Assembly: GCF_014138625.1 (NCBI RefSeq)
Contig: NZ_JACJHY010000036.1
Span: forward strand, 1-60,834
Reading direction: 5' to 3'
Length of the DNA stretch: 60,834 bases
From: Aminobacter ciceronei
Lineage (GTDB): Bacteria > Pseudomonadota > Alphaproteobacteria > Rhizobiales > Rhizobiaceae
The first letter of the stretch is position 1. Each line of letters opens with the position of its first letter. Shown here piece by piece: positions 46,530 through 55,435 of the stretch. The notes beneath the pieces are model-generated. The model worked only from the letters and a program-made list of their open reading frames with translations. It searched no databases and was not told where the DNA came from. The position numbers were made by a program, and so were the translations under genes.

Positions 46530-47495
46530 TCAGGTGGCGCGGTGGAGATCGAGCCGGTTCATCTTGCGATGCAAGGTCGCGCGGCTGATGCCGAGCATAC
46601 GCGCGGCAAGCGCGACATTGCCGCCGGCGCGGGCCAGCGCGCGCTGCAGCACGGCCCGCTCGGCCTCGCGCAATTCTCGCTCCGCCACCACGCTGCCGCC
46701 CAGCAGGTCGGCTGCCGGCATGGGTTTGGCAAAGCTTTCGGCGGTCAGCCCGAGCGCCAGCCTGGCGCTGCGCGTCGCGCCGATGACGAGATCGTCGGCA
46801 TCGATGGCAAGCAGGGCGCCGGCGCTGCGTTCGGCCACCGGCGCCAGCATGATGCGGGCATCGGGGAAGGCGAGCCGGAAATTGTCGGCTTCGATGCGCC
46901 GGGCGGCGTCCCCCACCGCCAGCGCGATGAGGTTGACAAAGCCCTCGGTCAGGTCGGCACGGCAGGACGAGACGTCGAGCGCCGCGGCCAGCTTGCCTTC
47001 GTGGTCGAAGATCGGCGTGGTCGTACAGGACAAAGCCGTGTTGCGCGTCAGAAAATGCTGGCCGCGATGGATTGTCAGCGGTCGCTGCTCGACAAGGCAG
47101 GTACCAATGCCATTGGTGCCCTCGCTCTCCTCGCTCCACACCGTGCCGGTCCACAGTCCCCAGTCATGGAAGGTCTCGTCATCGGCCAGCGCACCGCGGC
47201 GCTCGACCGGCACGCCGTCGCGATCCGCCAGGAGCACGCAGCAGCCGACCCCGCCGACGGCGAGGTAGAGCCGGTCGAGGCTGGCCTGGGCGACCGCGAT
47301 GAGCGGCTCGATGCGCTGCCGGGCGAACACGAGCTCGGATTCGGTCAAGCGTTTGGGCGGGCTGCGATGGGTCGGATCGAGATGGTGATGCGACGATCGC
47401 TGCCAGGACGCGACCAGTGCCGAACGCGCGGCCTCGCTCGACTTCAGGGCAGCCTGCACCTTGTCGGCATGCTCGGTGACTGCGGTGCCTCTCAT
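46530..47495 (-). CDS. AcoR-like regulator (GAF + Fis-type HTH) without AAA+ domain
   Basis: A 321-aa protein that begins like acetoin regulators (SALVASWQRSSHHHLDPTHR), has a GAF domain (GTNGIGTCLVEQRPLTIHRG, CTTTPIFDHEGKLAAALDVS) and ends with a Fis-type HTH (ALARAGGNVALAARMLGISR). The central AAA+ domain with GAFTGA is absent, so it cannot remodel sigma-54 polymerase and must act by another route. The ATG with GGAGGAGAGG upstream is preferred. It probably regulates the aldehyde dehydrogenase/GFA genes downstream. Confidence 0.88.
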   Translation of the reverse strand: MRGTAVTEHADKVQAALKSSEAARSALVASWQRSSHHHLDPTHRSPPKRLTESELVFARQRIEPLIAVAQASLDRLYLAVGGVGCCVLLADRDGVPVERRGALADDETFHDWGLWTGTVWSEESEGTNGIGTCLVEQRPLTIHRGQHFLTRNTALSCTTTPIFDHEGKLAAALDVSSCRADLTEGFVNLIALAVGDAARRIEADNFRLAFPDARIMLAPVAERSAGALLAIDADDLVIGATRSARLALGLTAESFAKPMPAADLLGGSVVAERELREAERAVLQRALARAGGNVALAARMLGISRATLHRKMNRLDLHRAT

Positions 47496-47592
47496 CCTCT
47501 CCTCCGGCGGCGTCTGCACCTCTTCCCGTACCGCATAGTCGTTGCCTGCTTCCGAAATCGGGTCAAGTAGCCCTTAGACGTATGCGGATGCC

Positions 47593-47619
47593 GGCCGGCG
47601 GAGCCAACGCCCGCCGGCC
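47593..47619. terminator. hairpin after the monooxygenase gene
   Basis: GGCCGGCGG and CCGCCGGCC are perfect 9-bp arms around 9 bases, without a T-run. Confidence 0.5.
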
Positions 47620-47632
47620 GCGTGGTTTGACA

Positions 47633-49435
47633 TCAGGACTTGTGATGGACCTCCTGCAACCCGTAGATGTCGGTTGCGATCCCTTCCTTGCGCGCCTTGA
47701 GCTGCAGCGACAGATACTGCGAATAATGCCTGGACTGGTGCAGGTTGCCGCCATGGAACCACAGCGCGTCCTGCCGGGTCGGCTTCCACATGTTGCGCTG
47801 TTCGCCTTCCCACGGCCCGGGATCCTTGGTCGTGCTCGAGCCAAGTCCCCAGCACTTGCCGACCTTGTCGGCGACGTCCTGGCTGATCAGGTCGGCGGCC
47901 CAGCCGTTCATCGAGCCATAGCCGGTGGCATAGACGATGAGGTCGGCTTCCAGCTCGCGCCCGTCTTCGAGCACGATCGAGGTCTCCGTCAGCTTCTCGA
48001 CGCCGACACCGCTGACCAGCTTGATCCGGCCATCGGCAACCAGCTCGCAGGCGCCGACGTCGATGTAGTAGCCGGAGCCGCGCCGGAGGTACTTCATGAA
48101 CAGGCCGGACTCGTCGTCTCCGAAGTCGAGCATGAAGCCGGCCTTCTCCAGCCGCTCGTAGAAGGCGGCGTCCTTCTCGCGGATCTTGTTGTAAATCGGC
48201 ACCTGGAACTCGTGCATGATACGGTAGGGCAACGAGGCGAAGATCAGGTCCGCCTTACGTGTCGTCATGCCGGCAGCGACCGCGCGCTCGGAATAGAGAT
48301 CGCCGAGCCCGATCTCCATCAGCGAGTCCGACTTGACGATGTGGGTCGAGGACCGCTGCAGCATGGTGACGTCGGCGCCACCCTCCCAGAGGGCCGCGCA
48401 GATGTCGTGCGCCGAGTTGTTGGAGCCGACAACGACAACCTTCTTGCCCCGGTAGGCATCGGGCCCCGGATGCTGGGAGGAATGCTGCTGCTCGCCCTTG
48501 AAGACGTCCTGCCCCTTGAACTTGGGAACATTCGCCTTGCCCGACATCCCCGTCGCCAGCACCAGCTGCTTCGGCTTCAGCACGATCTCCCGTCCGTCGC
48601 GCTCGACCACGACCGTCCACTCGCGCGTGGCCTCGTCATAGCTGGCGGACTTGCAACTGGTCGAGCTCCAGTAGTTGAGCTCCATCACCTTGGTGTACAT
48701 CTCCAGCCAGTCGCCGATCTTGTCCTTCGGCGCAAAGACCGGCCAGTTCTCGGGGAACGGAATGTAGGGCAGGTGATCGTACCAGACCGGATCGTGCAGG
48801 CAGAGCGACTTGTAGCGCTTGCGCCAGCTGTCGCCCGGCCGCTCGTTGCGTTCGACGATGATGGTGGGCACGCCGAGCTGCCGCAGTCGGGCGCCCAGCG
48901 CGATGCCGCCCTGGCCGCCGCCAATGATGACGACATAAGGCTGCTCGGAGAAGCCGAGCTCTGCGGCCTCCGCCTCGCGCTTTTCCTTCCACGTCCGGCG
49001 GCCGGCGTCGCTGCCATGTTCGGCACCCATCGGACGCAGAAGGCCCTTGGGCTCTTCGTGACCCTTCAGCTCACTCATCGTCGTCAGCAGCGTCCAGATG
49101 AGACCGTTCTTGAGCCTGACATGGCCATAGCCGCGCGCCACTGCAGTCTCGAACTCGAACCAGCCGTCGGTGATGCCATCATTCTGGCTGGCAAGCTCCT
49201 TTTCGTCCTGGCGGAAGCGCCCCGGCTTGATCGATGCCAGCTGGCTCTTCAACATGTCGCGGATCTGGTCGTGGCCCTCCATGGTCTTGAGGTTCCAGGT
49301 AAACGTCACCAGGTCACGCCAGTAACAGTCTGCCTGGAACAGGTTCACCGCCGCTTCGATGTCGCCGCCGGCAAGCGCTTTTTCCAGCTTGGCGAGAATG
49401 TTGTCGATCTTGGTCTGCGGGCTGTCGTCGAGCAT
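47633..49435 (-). CDS. flavin-containing monooxygenase with an N-terminal NTF2-like domain
   Basis: A 600-aa class B flavoprotein. Residues 1-130 form a SnoaL/NTF2-like domain (DIEAAVNLFQADCYWRDLVT). The oxidoreductase part has FAD motif YVVIIGGGQGGIALGARLR, the FMO/BVMO-type fingerprint FKGEQQHSSQHPG and an NADPH-binding VVVVGSNNSAHDICAAL. Such enzymes oxygenate ketones, amines or sulfides. GGAGG precedes the ATG. It lies downstream of a sigma-54 promoter and an AcoR/NtrC-type activator gene, so it is substrate-induced; ALDH and GFA genes nearby could handle aldehyde products. Confidence 0.91.
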   Translation of the reverse strand: MLDDSPQTKIDNILAKLEKALAGGDIEAAVNLFQADCYWRDLVTFTWNLKTMEGHDQIRDMLKSQLASIKPGRFRQDEKELASQNDGITDGWFEFETAVARGYGHVRLKNGLIWTLLTTMSELKGHEEPKGLLRPMGAEHGSDAGRRTWKEKREAEAAELGFSEQPYVVIIGGGQGGIALGARLRQLGVPTIIVERNERPGDSWRKRYKSLCLHDPVWYDHLPYIPFPENWPVFAPKDKIGDWLEMYTKVMELNYWSSTSCKSASYDEATREWTVVVERDGREIVLKPKQLVLATGMSGKANVPKFKGQDVFKGEQQHSSQHPGPDAYRGKKVVVVGSNNSAHDICAALWEGGADVTMLQRSSTHIVKSDSLMEIGLGDLYSERAVAAGMTTRKADLIFASLPYRIMHEFQVPIYNKIREKDAAFYERLEKAGFMLDFGDDESGLFMKYLRRGSGYYIDVGACELVADGRIKLVSGVGVEKLTETSIVLEDGRELEADLIVYATGYGSMNGWAADLISQDVADKVGKCWGLGSSTTKDPGPWEGEQRNMWKPTRQDALWFHGGNLHQSRHYSQYLSLQLKARKEGIATDIYGLQEVHHKS

Positions 49436-49583
49436 GTTGTTTTCCTCCGAATTGCCGATGATTGTTCAAATGGCGAGCGCGCGGTCTCGCGCTTTCCCGG
49501 GCGGTCCGGCCGGCGAGACGGATTCTCGTCTCCGGCTGTTCCGCAGCTTTCAGCAGGCCGTCGCGGCCCTGGCTGTTCGACAT
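49314..49583 (-). CDS. possible upstream ORF in the monooxygenase leader
   Basis: An 89-codon frame begins MSNSQGRDGLLKAAEQPET with GGAGGAA 4 bases before its ATG, starts just after the sigma-54 start site, and overlaps the first 122 bases of the monooxygenase gene in another frame. The first half has plausible composition; the second is Arg-rich and looks like an out-of-frame shadow. It may be a leader peptide or chance. Confidence 0.25.
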   Translation of the reverse strand: MSNSQGRDGLLKAAEQPETRIRLAGRTARESARPRARHLNNHRQFGGKQHARRQPADQDRQHSRQAGKSACRRRHRSGGEPVPGRLLLA

Positions 49584-49614
49584 GGCTTCCTCCGATTCCA
49601 GTCGATCCATGGAC

Positions 49615-49631
49615 AGCAAGCGCCGTGCCAA
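49615..49631 (-). promoter_or_regulatory. sigma-54 promoter of the monooxygenase gene
   Basis: TTGGCACGGCGCTTGCT on the minus strand contains TGGCACG-N4-TTGCW exactly, with GG and GC at the required 10-base spacing. Transcription would start about 12 bases downstream, giving a leader of about 170 bases before the monooxygenase ATG. Confidence 0.85.
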
Positions 49632-49710
49632 GTCGCCGGCGCCGGGAAAAGACTTGATTTCCTGGGGAAACGCAGGCGCGGCCTGTTGCACCGCGCCTGC
49701 CGCATGCCAC

Positions 49711-49739
49711 AGCTGTTGCAGCGGCAAGCTGCAACAGCT
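49711..49739. promoter_or_regulatory. upstream activator site (inverted repeat) for the sigma-54 promoter
   Basis: AGCTGTTGCAGC - ggcaa - GCTGCAACAGCT: perfect 12-base arms, about 120 bases upstream of the expected start site and touching the stop codon of the activator gene. A related half (CTGTTGCACC) lies at 49683-49692 and may be a second, weaker site. Confidence 0.75.
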
Positions 49740-51637
49740 CAGTTGAGCGCGGTCAGGCCGTAGCGCTTGATCTGGCGGTGGATGGTGGAGCGGTCGACGC
49801 CCATGCGGCGGGCGGTCTCGGAAATGTTCCAGCCGCAGGCCCCGAGCATCGCTTTCAGCGCCGCCGGTCCGGCACTGGCGTCATCGAGCCGCACGGCGAC
49901 CGCTGCCGCCGACGTCAGCGTCTCCGGCAGGTCGCCGGGTTCGATCACGCCGTCCTGGCAAAGCGCTGCAGCAACGGCGATCACATTGTCGAGCTCACGG
50001 ATGTTGCCCGGCCAGCCATGGGCGCGCAACGCCAGGAGTGCCGCCGGCGAGACTGCAAGTCGCTCGCCGACCGGTCGGTGGCGGGCTACGACCGTCTCGA
50101 GCAGCCAGTCGAAGTCGCGGCGCTCGCGCAGCGGCGGGATCGAAAGTGTCGCCGCATTCAGGCGGTAGTAAAGATCCTCGCGGAAGCGTCCCTCCCGCAC
50201 CAGCAAGCCGAGGTCTCGGTGCGAGGCCGAGATGACCCTGAGGTTCACTGGTCTTGGCCGCGCAGCGCCCACCGGCAGCACCTCCCGTTCGGCCAGGACT
50301 CGCAGGAAACGGCTCTGCAGTGAAAGCGGCATGTCGCCGATCTCGTCGAGGAACAGTGTGCCACCGTCGGCCTCCTCTATCAGGCCCTTGCGCCCCTTGG
50401 CGGAAGCACCGGTGAAGGCGCCCGGCAGGTGGCCGAACAACTCGCTTTCGATCAGTTGCTCCGGGATCGCGGCGCAGTTGATGGCGACGAACTTGCCCTT
50501 GACGGCAGCACCGTCATGGATGGCCTTGGCCAGATATTCCTTGCCGGTGCCGGTTTCGCCCTGGAGCAGGATCGGCAGCGGCTTGCCAGCCAGCTTCGCC
50601 GCCTTTGCCTGGAGAGTCGCCATCTGCGGATCGCCGCCGCTCAGGCCACGCAGCGACACCGGAATCTGCTCGCGCGCCAGCACCGGCGCCTGCACCTTGT
50701 GGTGCGGCTCGATGGCGTGGGCAAACAGCGCGTTGCCGTCGCGGGCGAAGACCAGGCGATCCTGAGTCGGCCGCCGCCGGGTGAGATCCGGCAGGTCGTC
50801 GATCTCCATGTCGAAGAATCGCGCGATCGGCTGACCGATCAGCCCATCCGGTTGGCGCCAGTCGAGTCCGACAGAGCGCGCCAGTATCTTGGCGCCGCCA
50901 TGGGTCATGCCGATGATGCGGCCCGAGCCATCGATGGAAATCGCCGCCTCCGGGTCGACGTCGAGGAACTCTGGCGAGCGGGCAAAGCGCAGCACCCATT
51001 CGTCCCGGGTCTGGGCCATCAGATTGGCCAGCTCGATGCGGCGCACGGTGGCGGCGACCAGATGCAGCGCGAGGTTCTGGCTGGTCTTGCGGATCGGCGA
51101 GCTCAACAGGGAGATGTCGAGCACGGCGGCAAGATCGCCACTGGTATCGTAGACCGGCGCGGCGGTGCAGGACAGCGGCGTGTGCGTGTTGTCGAAATGG
51201 TCGGTCTGGTGGATCGTCAGGGCCTCACCCGCCTCCAGGCAGGCGCCGACGGCGCAGGTTCCGGCGCGCGCCTCCGACCACTCGGAGCCGAGATACAGGC
51301 CGGCCTTGCGGAGATTGTTGTCGAACAGCGGGTCGCCCAGAAACTCGACCGTCACGCCCTTGCGGTCGGACAGCAGCAGAACATAGTTCTGGCCCGCCAC
51401 CTGCCGGAACAGGTTTTCGAGGCCCGAGCGGGCAATGGCGATCAGTTCCTCGGACTGCTGGCGATGCGCGCGCAATTCGCCATCGGGCAGGATATAGGCC
51501 TCGCACGCCTGGGTAGGGTCGAGACGATGCTGCTCGATGCAGCGCAGCCACGACTTGACCACTTGCTCGTCACGCCCGGTCGAGGCACCGAGGCTGACGC
51601 TTTCGATCTCGCGAATATGGTCGGAATGCGAAAACAT
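49739..51637 (-). CDS. sigma-54-dependent activator, AcoR type (GAF-PAS-AAA+-Fis HTH)
   Basis: A 632-aa activator: N-terminal segment KSWLRCIEQHRLDP, GAF domain (residues ~70-200), PAS-like part (EAAISIDGSGRIIGMTHGG), AAA+ domain with Walker A QGETGTGKE, the sigma-54 contact loop GAFTGA and GGTLFLDEIGD, and a C-terminal Fis HTH (GWNISETARRMGVDRSTIHR). An in-frame GTG at 51643 has better-placed GGGAGG and may be the real start. It is upstream of and co-directional with the monooxygenase whose promoter it should activate. Confidence 0.92.
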   Translation of the reverse strand: MFSHSDHIREIESVSLGASTGRDEQVVKSWLRCIEQHRLDPTQACEAYILPDGELRAHRQQSEELIAIARSGLENLFRQVAGQNYVLLLSDRKGVTVEFLGDPLFDNNLRKAGLYLGSEWSEARAGTCAVGACLEAGEALTIHQTDHFDNTHTPLSCTAAPVYDTSGDLAAVLDISLLSSPIRKTSQNLALHLVAATVRRIELANLMAQTRDEWVLRFARSPEFLDVDPEAAISIDGSGRIIGMTHGGAKILARSVGLDWRQPDGLIGQPIARFFDMEIDDLPDLTRRRPTQDRLVFARDGNALFAHAIEPHHKVQAPVLAREQIPVSLRGLSGGDPQMATLQAKAAKLAGKPLPILLQGETGTGKEYLAKAIHDGAAVKGKFVAINCAAIPEQLIESELFGHLPGAFTGASAKGRKGLIEEADGGTLFLDEIGDMPLSLQSRFLRVLAEREVLPVGAARPRPVNLRVISASHRDLGLLVREGRFREDLYYRLNAATLSIPPLRERRDFDWLLETVVARHRPVGERLAVSPAALLALRAHGWPGNIRELDNVIAVAAALCQDGVIEPGDLPETLTSAAAVAVRLDDASAGPAALKAMLGACGWNISETARRMGVDRSTIHRQIKRYGLTALN

Positions 51638-51762
51638 CGGCACTGCAGCACGCCTCCCAACGCCCCGCCTCCCATTTCCTCCTGATGCCACATGACTGCA
51701 TGGCATGTTGGTAATGTAAAGGACGCAACCGATGCAGCAGGGGGCACACGCCTCCAGCCTTG

Positions 51763-52308
51763 TCAGCCCGTAGCTCCGAACTGGGCCCACAGCAGCATCG
51801 TCCCCGCCCCGGCGACAAGCACGCCGACGGTGGGACAGCGCGGCATCCAGAGCAGCAGTGCGGCCGAGGCCACGGCGATCCCGGCTGCAAGCAGACCGCC
51901 GCCAGCGAGCTGGAAAATGGCCATGACGCCCGCAATGATCAGCCCCACCCCGACGGGGGCGAGGCCCTCGCGCATCGCCTTGTGCCACCGCTTTGCCTTG
52001 TGGGCATTGGACACCTTGATGACGCCGTAGCAGAGCAGCGAAGACGGCACGAACAGGGCCATGGTCGCGGCCAGCGCTCCCCACCAGCCGGCGACCTTCC
52101 AGCCGATAAGCGTCGCAAGCATAGTGCCCGGTCCGGGTGCAGCGCGGGAGATGGCAAACAGGTCGATGAACTCACGGCTGCTGATCCAGCTGTGCACCGC
52201 GACGGATTCGTGCTGGATACCGGCGATGATCGCCGAGCCGCCGCCGATCGACAGCAGCGAAAACGGCACGAAAACGGCGATCAGGGTGACAAGGTCGTCG
52301 TCGCGCAT
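51763..52308 (-). CDS. chromate-transporter half protein (CHR domain), second
   Basis: A 181-aa membrane protein with one CHR domain: FVPFSLLSIGGGSAIIAGIQ, AISRAAPGPGTMLATLIGWK and four or more further helices. It forms a pair with the gene just upstream (3-base gap), as in short-chain two-gene ChrA systems whose halves have opposite topology. It is the last gene of the RraA/peptide-transporter operon. Confidence 0.9.
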   Translation of the reverse strand: MRDDDLVTLIAVFVPFSLLSIGGGSAIIAGIQHESVAVHSWISSREFIDLFAISRAAPGPGTMLATLIGWKVAGWWGALAATMALFVPSSLLCYGVIKVSNAHKAKRWHKAMREGLAPVGVGLIIAGVMAIFQLAGGGLLAAGIAVASAALLLWMPRCPTVGVLVAGAGTMLLWAQFGATG

Positions 52309-52311
52309 TGA

Positions 52312-52896
52312 TCAGCTCGGACGCCAGGCAAGGGCGACGCTGATCGGTGCCACGACAAGGACGACGGGGATCAGCGGCAGCTTCATCAGCCCGACGGCGA
52401 TGGCGACGACGGCAATCACGACCAAGCTCGGTGGAAACTTCATGGCGCGCTGGACACCCTTCAGGCAGATCACCAGCAAAAGCCCCAACGCGGCATAGGC
52501 CACGCCATTCGACGCCGCCTCCAGCATGGTCACATCGGGCAGGGAGTCGAACACTGCGCTCAATGCGATCACGGCAAAGAACGGGCCGACGAGGAAGCCG
52601 AGCACACAGGCGATGCTGCCAGCAAGGCCGCGTAAATCGTCGCCCATGCAGATGACCAGGTTGACGACATTGGCACCGGGCAGCATCTGCGAGATCGCGA
52701 GCGAGCTGGCGAAATCCTCGTCGCTGATCCAGCGGTTGCGCAAGACGAACTCCTGGTAGAGCCAATCTGACAAACCGCCGCCGAAGCTCAGCAGCCCGAT
52801 CTTCAGGCAGGCGAGGAACAGCGCGCCCAGGCCTGGGGCAGGCCGCATTGCGTTCAACAGCTGCGGCTCTACAACCGGATCGGGAATCGACGTCAT
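52312..52896 (-). CDS. chromate-transporter half protein (CHR domain), first
   Basis: A 194-aa CHR-domain membrane protein: KIGLLSFGGGLSDWLYQEFV, SLAISQMLPGANVVNLVICM, CVLGFLVGPFFAVIALSAVF. Where ChrA proteins have PGP this half has PGAN. It begins one base after the stop of the fused ATPase gene, so it belongs to the transporter operon; chromate itself may not be its substrate. Confidence 0.9.
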   Translation of the reverse strand: MTSIPDPVVEPQLLNAMRPAPGLGALFLACLKIGLLSFGGGLSDWLYQEFVLRNRWISDEDFASSLAISQMLPGANVVNLVICMGDDLRGLAGSIACVLGFLVGPFFAVIALSAVFDSLPDVTMLEAASNGVAYAALGLLLVICLKGVQRAMKFPPSLVVIAVVAIAVGLMKLPLIPVVLVVAPISVALAWRPS

Positions 52897-52897
52897 C

Positions 52898-54538
52898 TCA
52901 GGCCGCCAGCGCGCCCGGCTGCACTTCGCTCGCCGCCAAAAGTCGCCTGGTGTAATCGTGCTGCGGCTTGCCGTAGACCTGCTCGGTCGGGCCCTGCTCG
53001 ACGATCTTGCCCTGGTACATGACGATGACCGAGGTGGCGAAGTCGCGGACCAGCGCGAGATCGTGGGCAATGAAGATGTAGGACAGCCCCATGTCGCGGC
53101 GCAGTTCCTTGAGCAGGTCGATGATCTGCGCCTGGATCGAGACGTCGAGCGCCGACACCGCCTCGTCGCAGACGATCAACTCCGGCTGCAGCGCCAGTGA
53201 GCGGGCGATGGCGATGCGCTGCCGTTGGCCGCCGGAGAACTGGTGCGGGTAGCGCTCGGCATGGTCCGGCAGCAACCCGACCTTCTCGAGCAGTTCGGCG
53301 ACACGCTCACGCCATTGCTGCCTCGGCAGCACGCCCGCATGGATCGCCCACGGTTCCGACACGATCTGCTGAATGGTCATGCGCGGATTGAGCGAAGCGG
53401 TCGGGTCCTGGAACACGAATTGCACGCGCCGCCGGACCTTGAAGGTCTCGGCGGCCGACAGCTTGAGCAGATCCTTGCCGTCGAAGTCGATCGATCCCGC
53501 CGTGGGTGTGTCGAGCCCGAGCAGCATGCGCGCCAGCGTCGACTTGCCGGAGCCGGATTCGCCGACGATGCCAAGCGTCGCACCGCGCGACAGCTTGAAG
53601 CTCGCGTCGTCGACCGCCTTGACCTGTGGCTGCGGCGCGCTGGAAAACAGCTTGGGGCGGCCGAAATAGACCTTGGAGACATTGCGCACCTCGAGCAGCG
53701 GCGTCGGTCCCGCCTCGGCTGCCTCGTTGACGCTGAAGCCATGGCGCCCCGGTACCGCGTCGAGCAGGCGCTGGGTATAGGGATGGCTCGGCTGCGATAG
53801 TACCTTGGCCACAGGTCCTGCTTCGACGATGCGCCCGCCCTGCATGACCACGACCTTGTCGGCGACCTTTTCGACGACGCCGAGATCATGGGTGATGATC
53901 ACCATGCCCATGCCGCTGTCACGCTGCAGCTCCTTCATCAGGTCCAGCACCTGCGCCTGCACGGTGACGTCGAGCGCGCTTGTCGGCTCGTCGGCGATTA
54001 GAAGGTCGGGCTGCAGCGCGATCGCCGAGGCGATCATGATGCGTTGGCGCTGACCGCCCGAGAACTGGTGCGGATAGTCGCGCGCGCGCCGCTCCGGATC
54101 CGATATGCCGACGCGGCCGAGCAGGTCGATGGCGCGTCGCCGCGCCGTGTCGGCGTCGATGCCGTGCACGCGCATCGTCTCGGCGATCTGCCAGCCGATC
54201 GGGTAGACCGGGTTGAGCGCGGCGAGCGGGTCCTGGAAGATCATCGAGATGCTCTTGCCGTTGACCAGGCGCCGGTCCTCGGCAGAGGCCTTCAGCAGGT
54301 CCTGGCCACGGAACAGGATCTGCCCGGACGAGATCACCGCCGGCGGCGTGTCGACGAGGTTCATCACCGCAGAGGCGCTGACACTCTTGCCGGAACCGCT
54401 CTCACCGAGGATGGCCAGCGTTTCGCCCCTGTCGACAGTCCAGCTGACGTCGTTGACGGCATGCACGATGCCCTTGCGCGTCGGGAACTGGATGCTGAGG
54501 TTCTGCACCTTGAGAAGTCTCGTGTCGGGCATTGTCAT
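52898..54538 (-). CDS. fused double ATP-binding protein of the peptide-type ABC transporter (DppD-DppF fusion)
   Basis: A 546-aa protein with two ABC domains: [17 protein letters not shown] and [13 protein letters not shown] in the first; [17 protein letters not shown] and [13 protein letters not shown] in the second. The start overlaps the permease stop (ATGA). It has the same architecture as 3360-4955 but is clearly a different protein. Confidence 0.94.
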   Translation of the reverse strand: MTMPDTRLLKVQNLSIQFPTRKGIVHAVNDVSWTVDRGETLAILGESGSGKSVSASAVMNLVDTPPAVISSGQILFRGQDLLKASAEDRRLVNGKSISMIFQDPLAALNPVYPIGWQIAETMRVHGIDADTARRRAIDLLGRVGISDPERRARDYPHQFSGGQRQRIMIASAIALQPDLLIADEPTSALDVTVQAQVLDLMKELQRDSGMGMVIITHDLGVVEKVADKVVVMQGGRIVEAGPVAKVLSQPSHPYTQRLLDAVPGRHGFSVNEAAEAGPTPLLEVRNVSKVYFGRPKLFSSAPQPQVKAVDDASFKLSRGATLGIVGESGSGKSTLARMLLGLDTPTAGSIDFDGKDLLKLSAAETFKVRRRVQFVFQDPTASLNPRMTIQQIVSEPWAIHAGVLPRQQWRERVAELLEKVGLLPDHAERYPHQFSGGQRQRIAIARSLALQPELIVCDEAVSALDVSIQAQIIDLLKELRRDMGLSYIFIAHDLALVRDFATSVIVMYQGKIVEQGPTEQVYGKPQHDYTRRLLAASEVQPGALAA

Positions 54539-55434
54539 TCCGCCGAGGTTTGCAGGCGCCAGCGTTCAACCGGATCGGTCACGACGCGGAGCCAGTTCGA
54601 GAACAGATTGAGCGACATGGTGACGAGCATGATCACGAGGCCGGGCCAGAACGCCACCCACCAGGCCGAGCCGATGTAGTTGCGCCCGTCCGAGACCATC
54701 AGGCCCCAGGTGATCTCGGGCGGCTGGATGCCGATGCCGAGGAAGCTCAGGCCGGATTCGACGAGCATGACGAAGGCCATTTCCAGCGCCGCGAGATTGA
54801 TGACGGTCGGCAGCACCATCGGCGCGACATGGCGAAACAGGATGCGCCAGGTCGAGGCGCCCATGGCGCGTGCCGAGGTGACGAACAGCCGTTCCTTCAG
54901 CTCGAGCACTTCGGCACGGACCGTGCGCAGGAAGATCGGCACGCGCGAGATGGCGAGCACCAGGATGACGTTGGCGACGCCGGGCTCGAACACGAACAGC
55001 ACGATAACGGCGAGCAGAAGCGACGGAAAGCTCATGATAGCGTCCGCCAGGCGCAACAGGATCGCGCTGACGGCGCCCTCCTTGAAACCGGCGACGAGGC
55101 CGAGCGCACCGCCGACCACCAGCGAAGTCAGCACCGCCGTTCCGGCGATCAGGATGGTATTCTGGCTCGCCACGATGATGCGGGCGAGAACCGAGCGTCC
55201 GAGCGCGTCGGCGCCGAGGATGTAGAGCCATGGCCGATCGAACGAGAACGGTGCTGCGTTGCGCTGCATCAGGTTCATGGCGCGGGCCTGGTCGGCGAGC
55301 AGCGTCGGCCCCAGTGCAACGCAAACCAGGACGATGGCCAGGAAGGCGGCCGAGACCAGGGCGACCTTGTCGCGCAACAGGCTCGAGACGATGTCGCGGA
55401 GTGCCGACGGCGTTGCCTGTGCGGGCCTGGCCAT
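54535..55434 (-). CDS. peptide-type ABC transporter permease (DppC-like)
   Basis: A 299-aa permease: N-terminal helix (VSAAFLAIVLVCVALGPTLL), YILGADALGRSVLARI, EAA loop SARAMGASTWRILFRHVAPM, and SGLSFLGIGIQPPEITWG. It starts one base after the stop of the DppB-like permease. Confidence 0.93.
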   Translation of the reverse strand: MARPAQATPSALRDIVSSLLRDKVALVSAAFLAIVLVCVALGPTLLADQARAMNLMQRNAAPFSFDRPWLYILGADALGRSVLARIIVASQNTILIAGTAVLTSLVVGGALGLVAGFKEGAVSAILLRLADAIMSFPSLLLAVIVLFVFEPGVANVILVLAISRVPIFLRTVRAEVLELKERLFVTSARAMGASTWRILFRHVAPMVLPTVINLAALEMAFVMLVESGLSFLGIGIQPPEITWGLMVSDGRNYIGSAWWVAFWPGLVIMLVTMSLNLFSNWLRVVTDPVERWRLQTSAE

Positions 55435-55435
55435 C

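Noticed and set aside
47582-49657. Plus-strand frame of 691 codons opposite the monooxygenase
   Set aside because: Shadow of the flavin monooxygenase, which has FAD and NADPH motifs in order.
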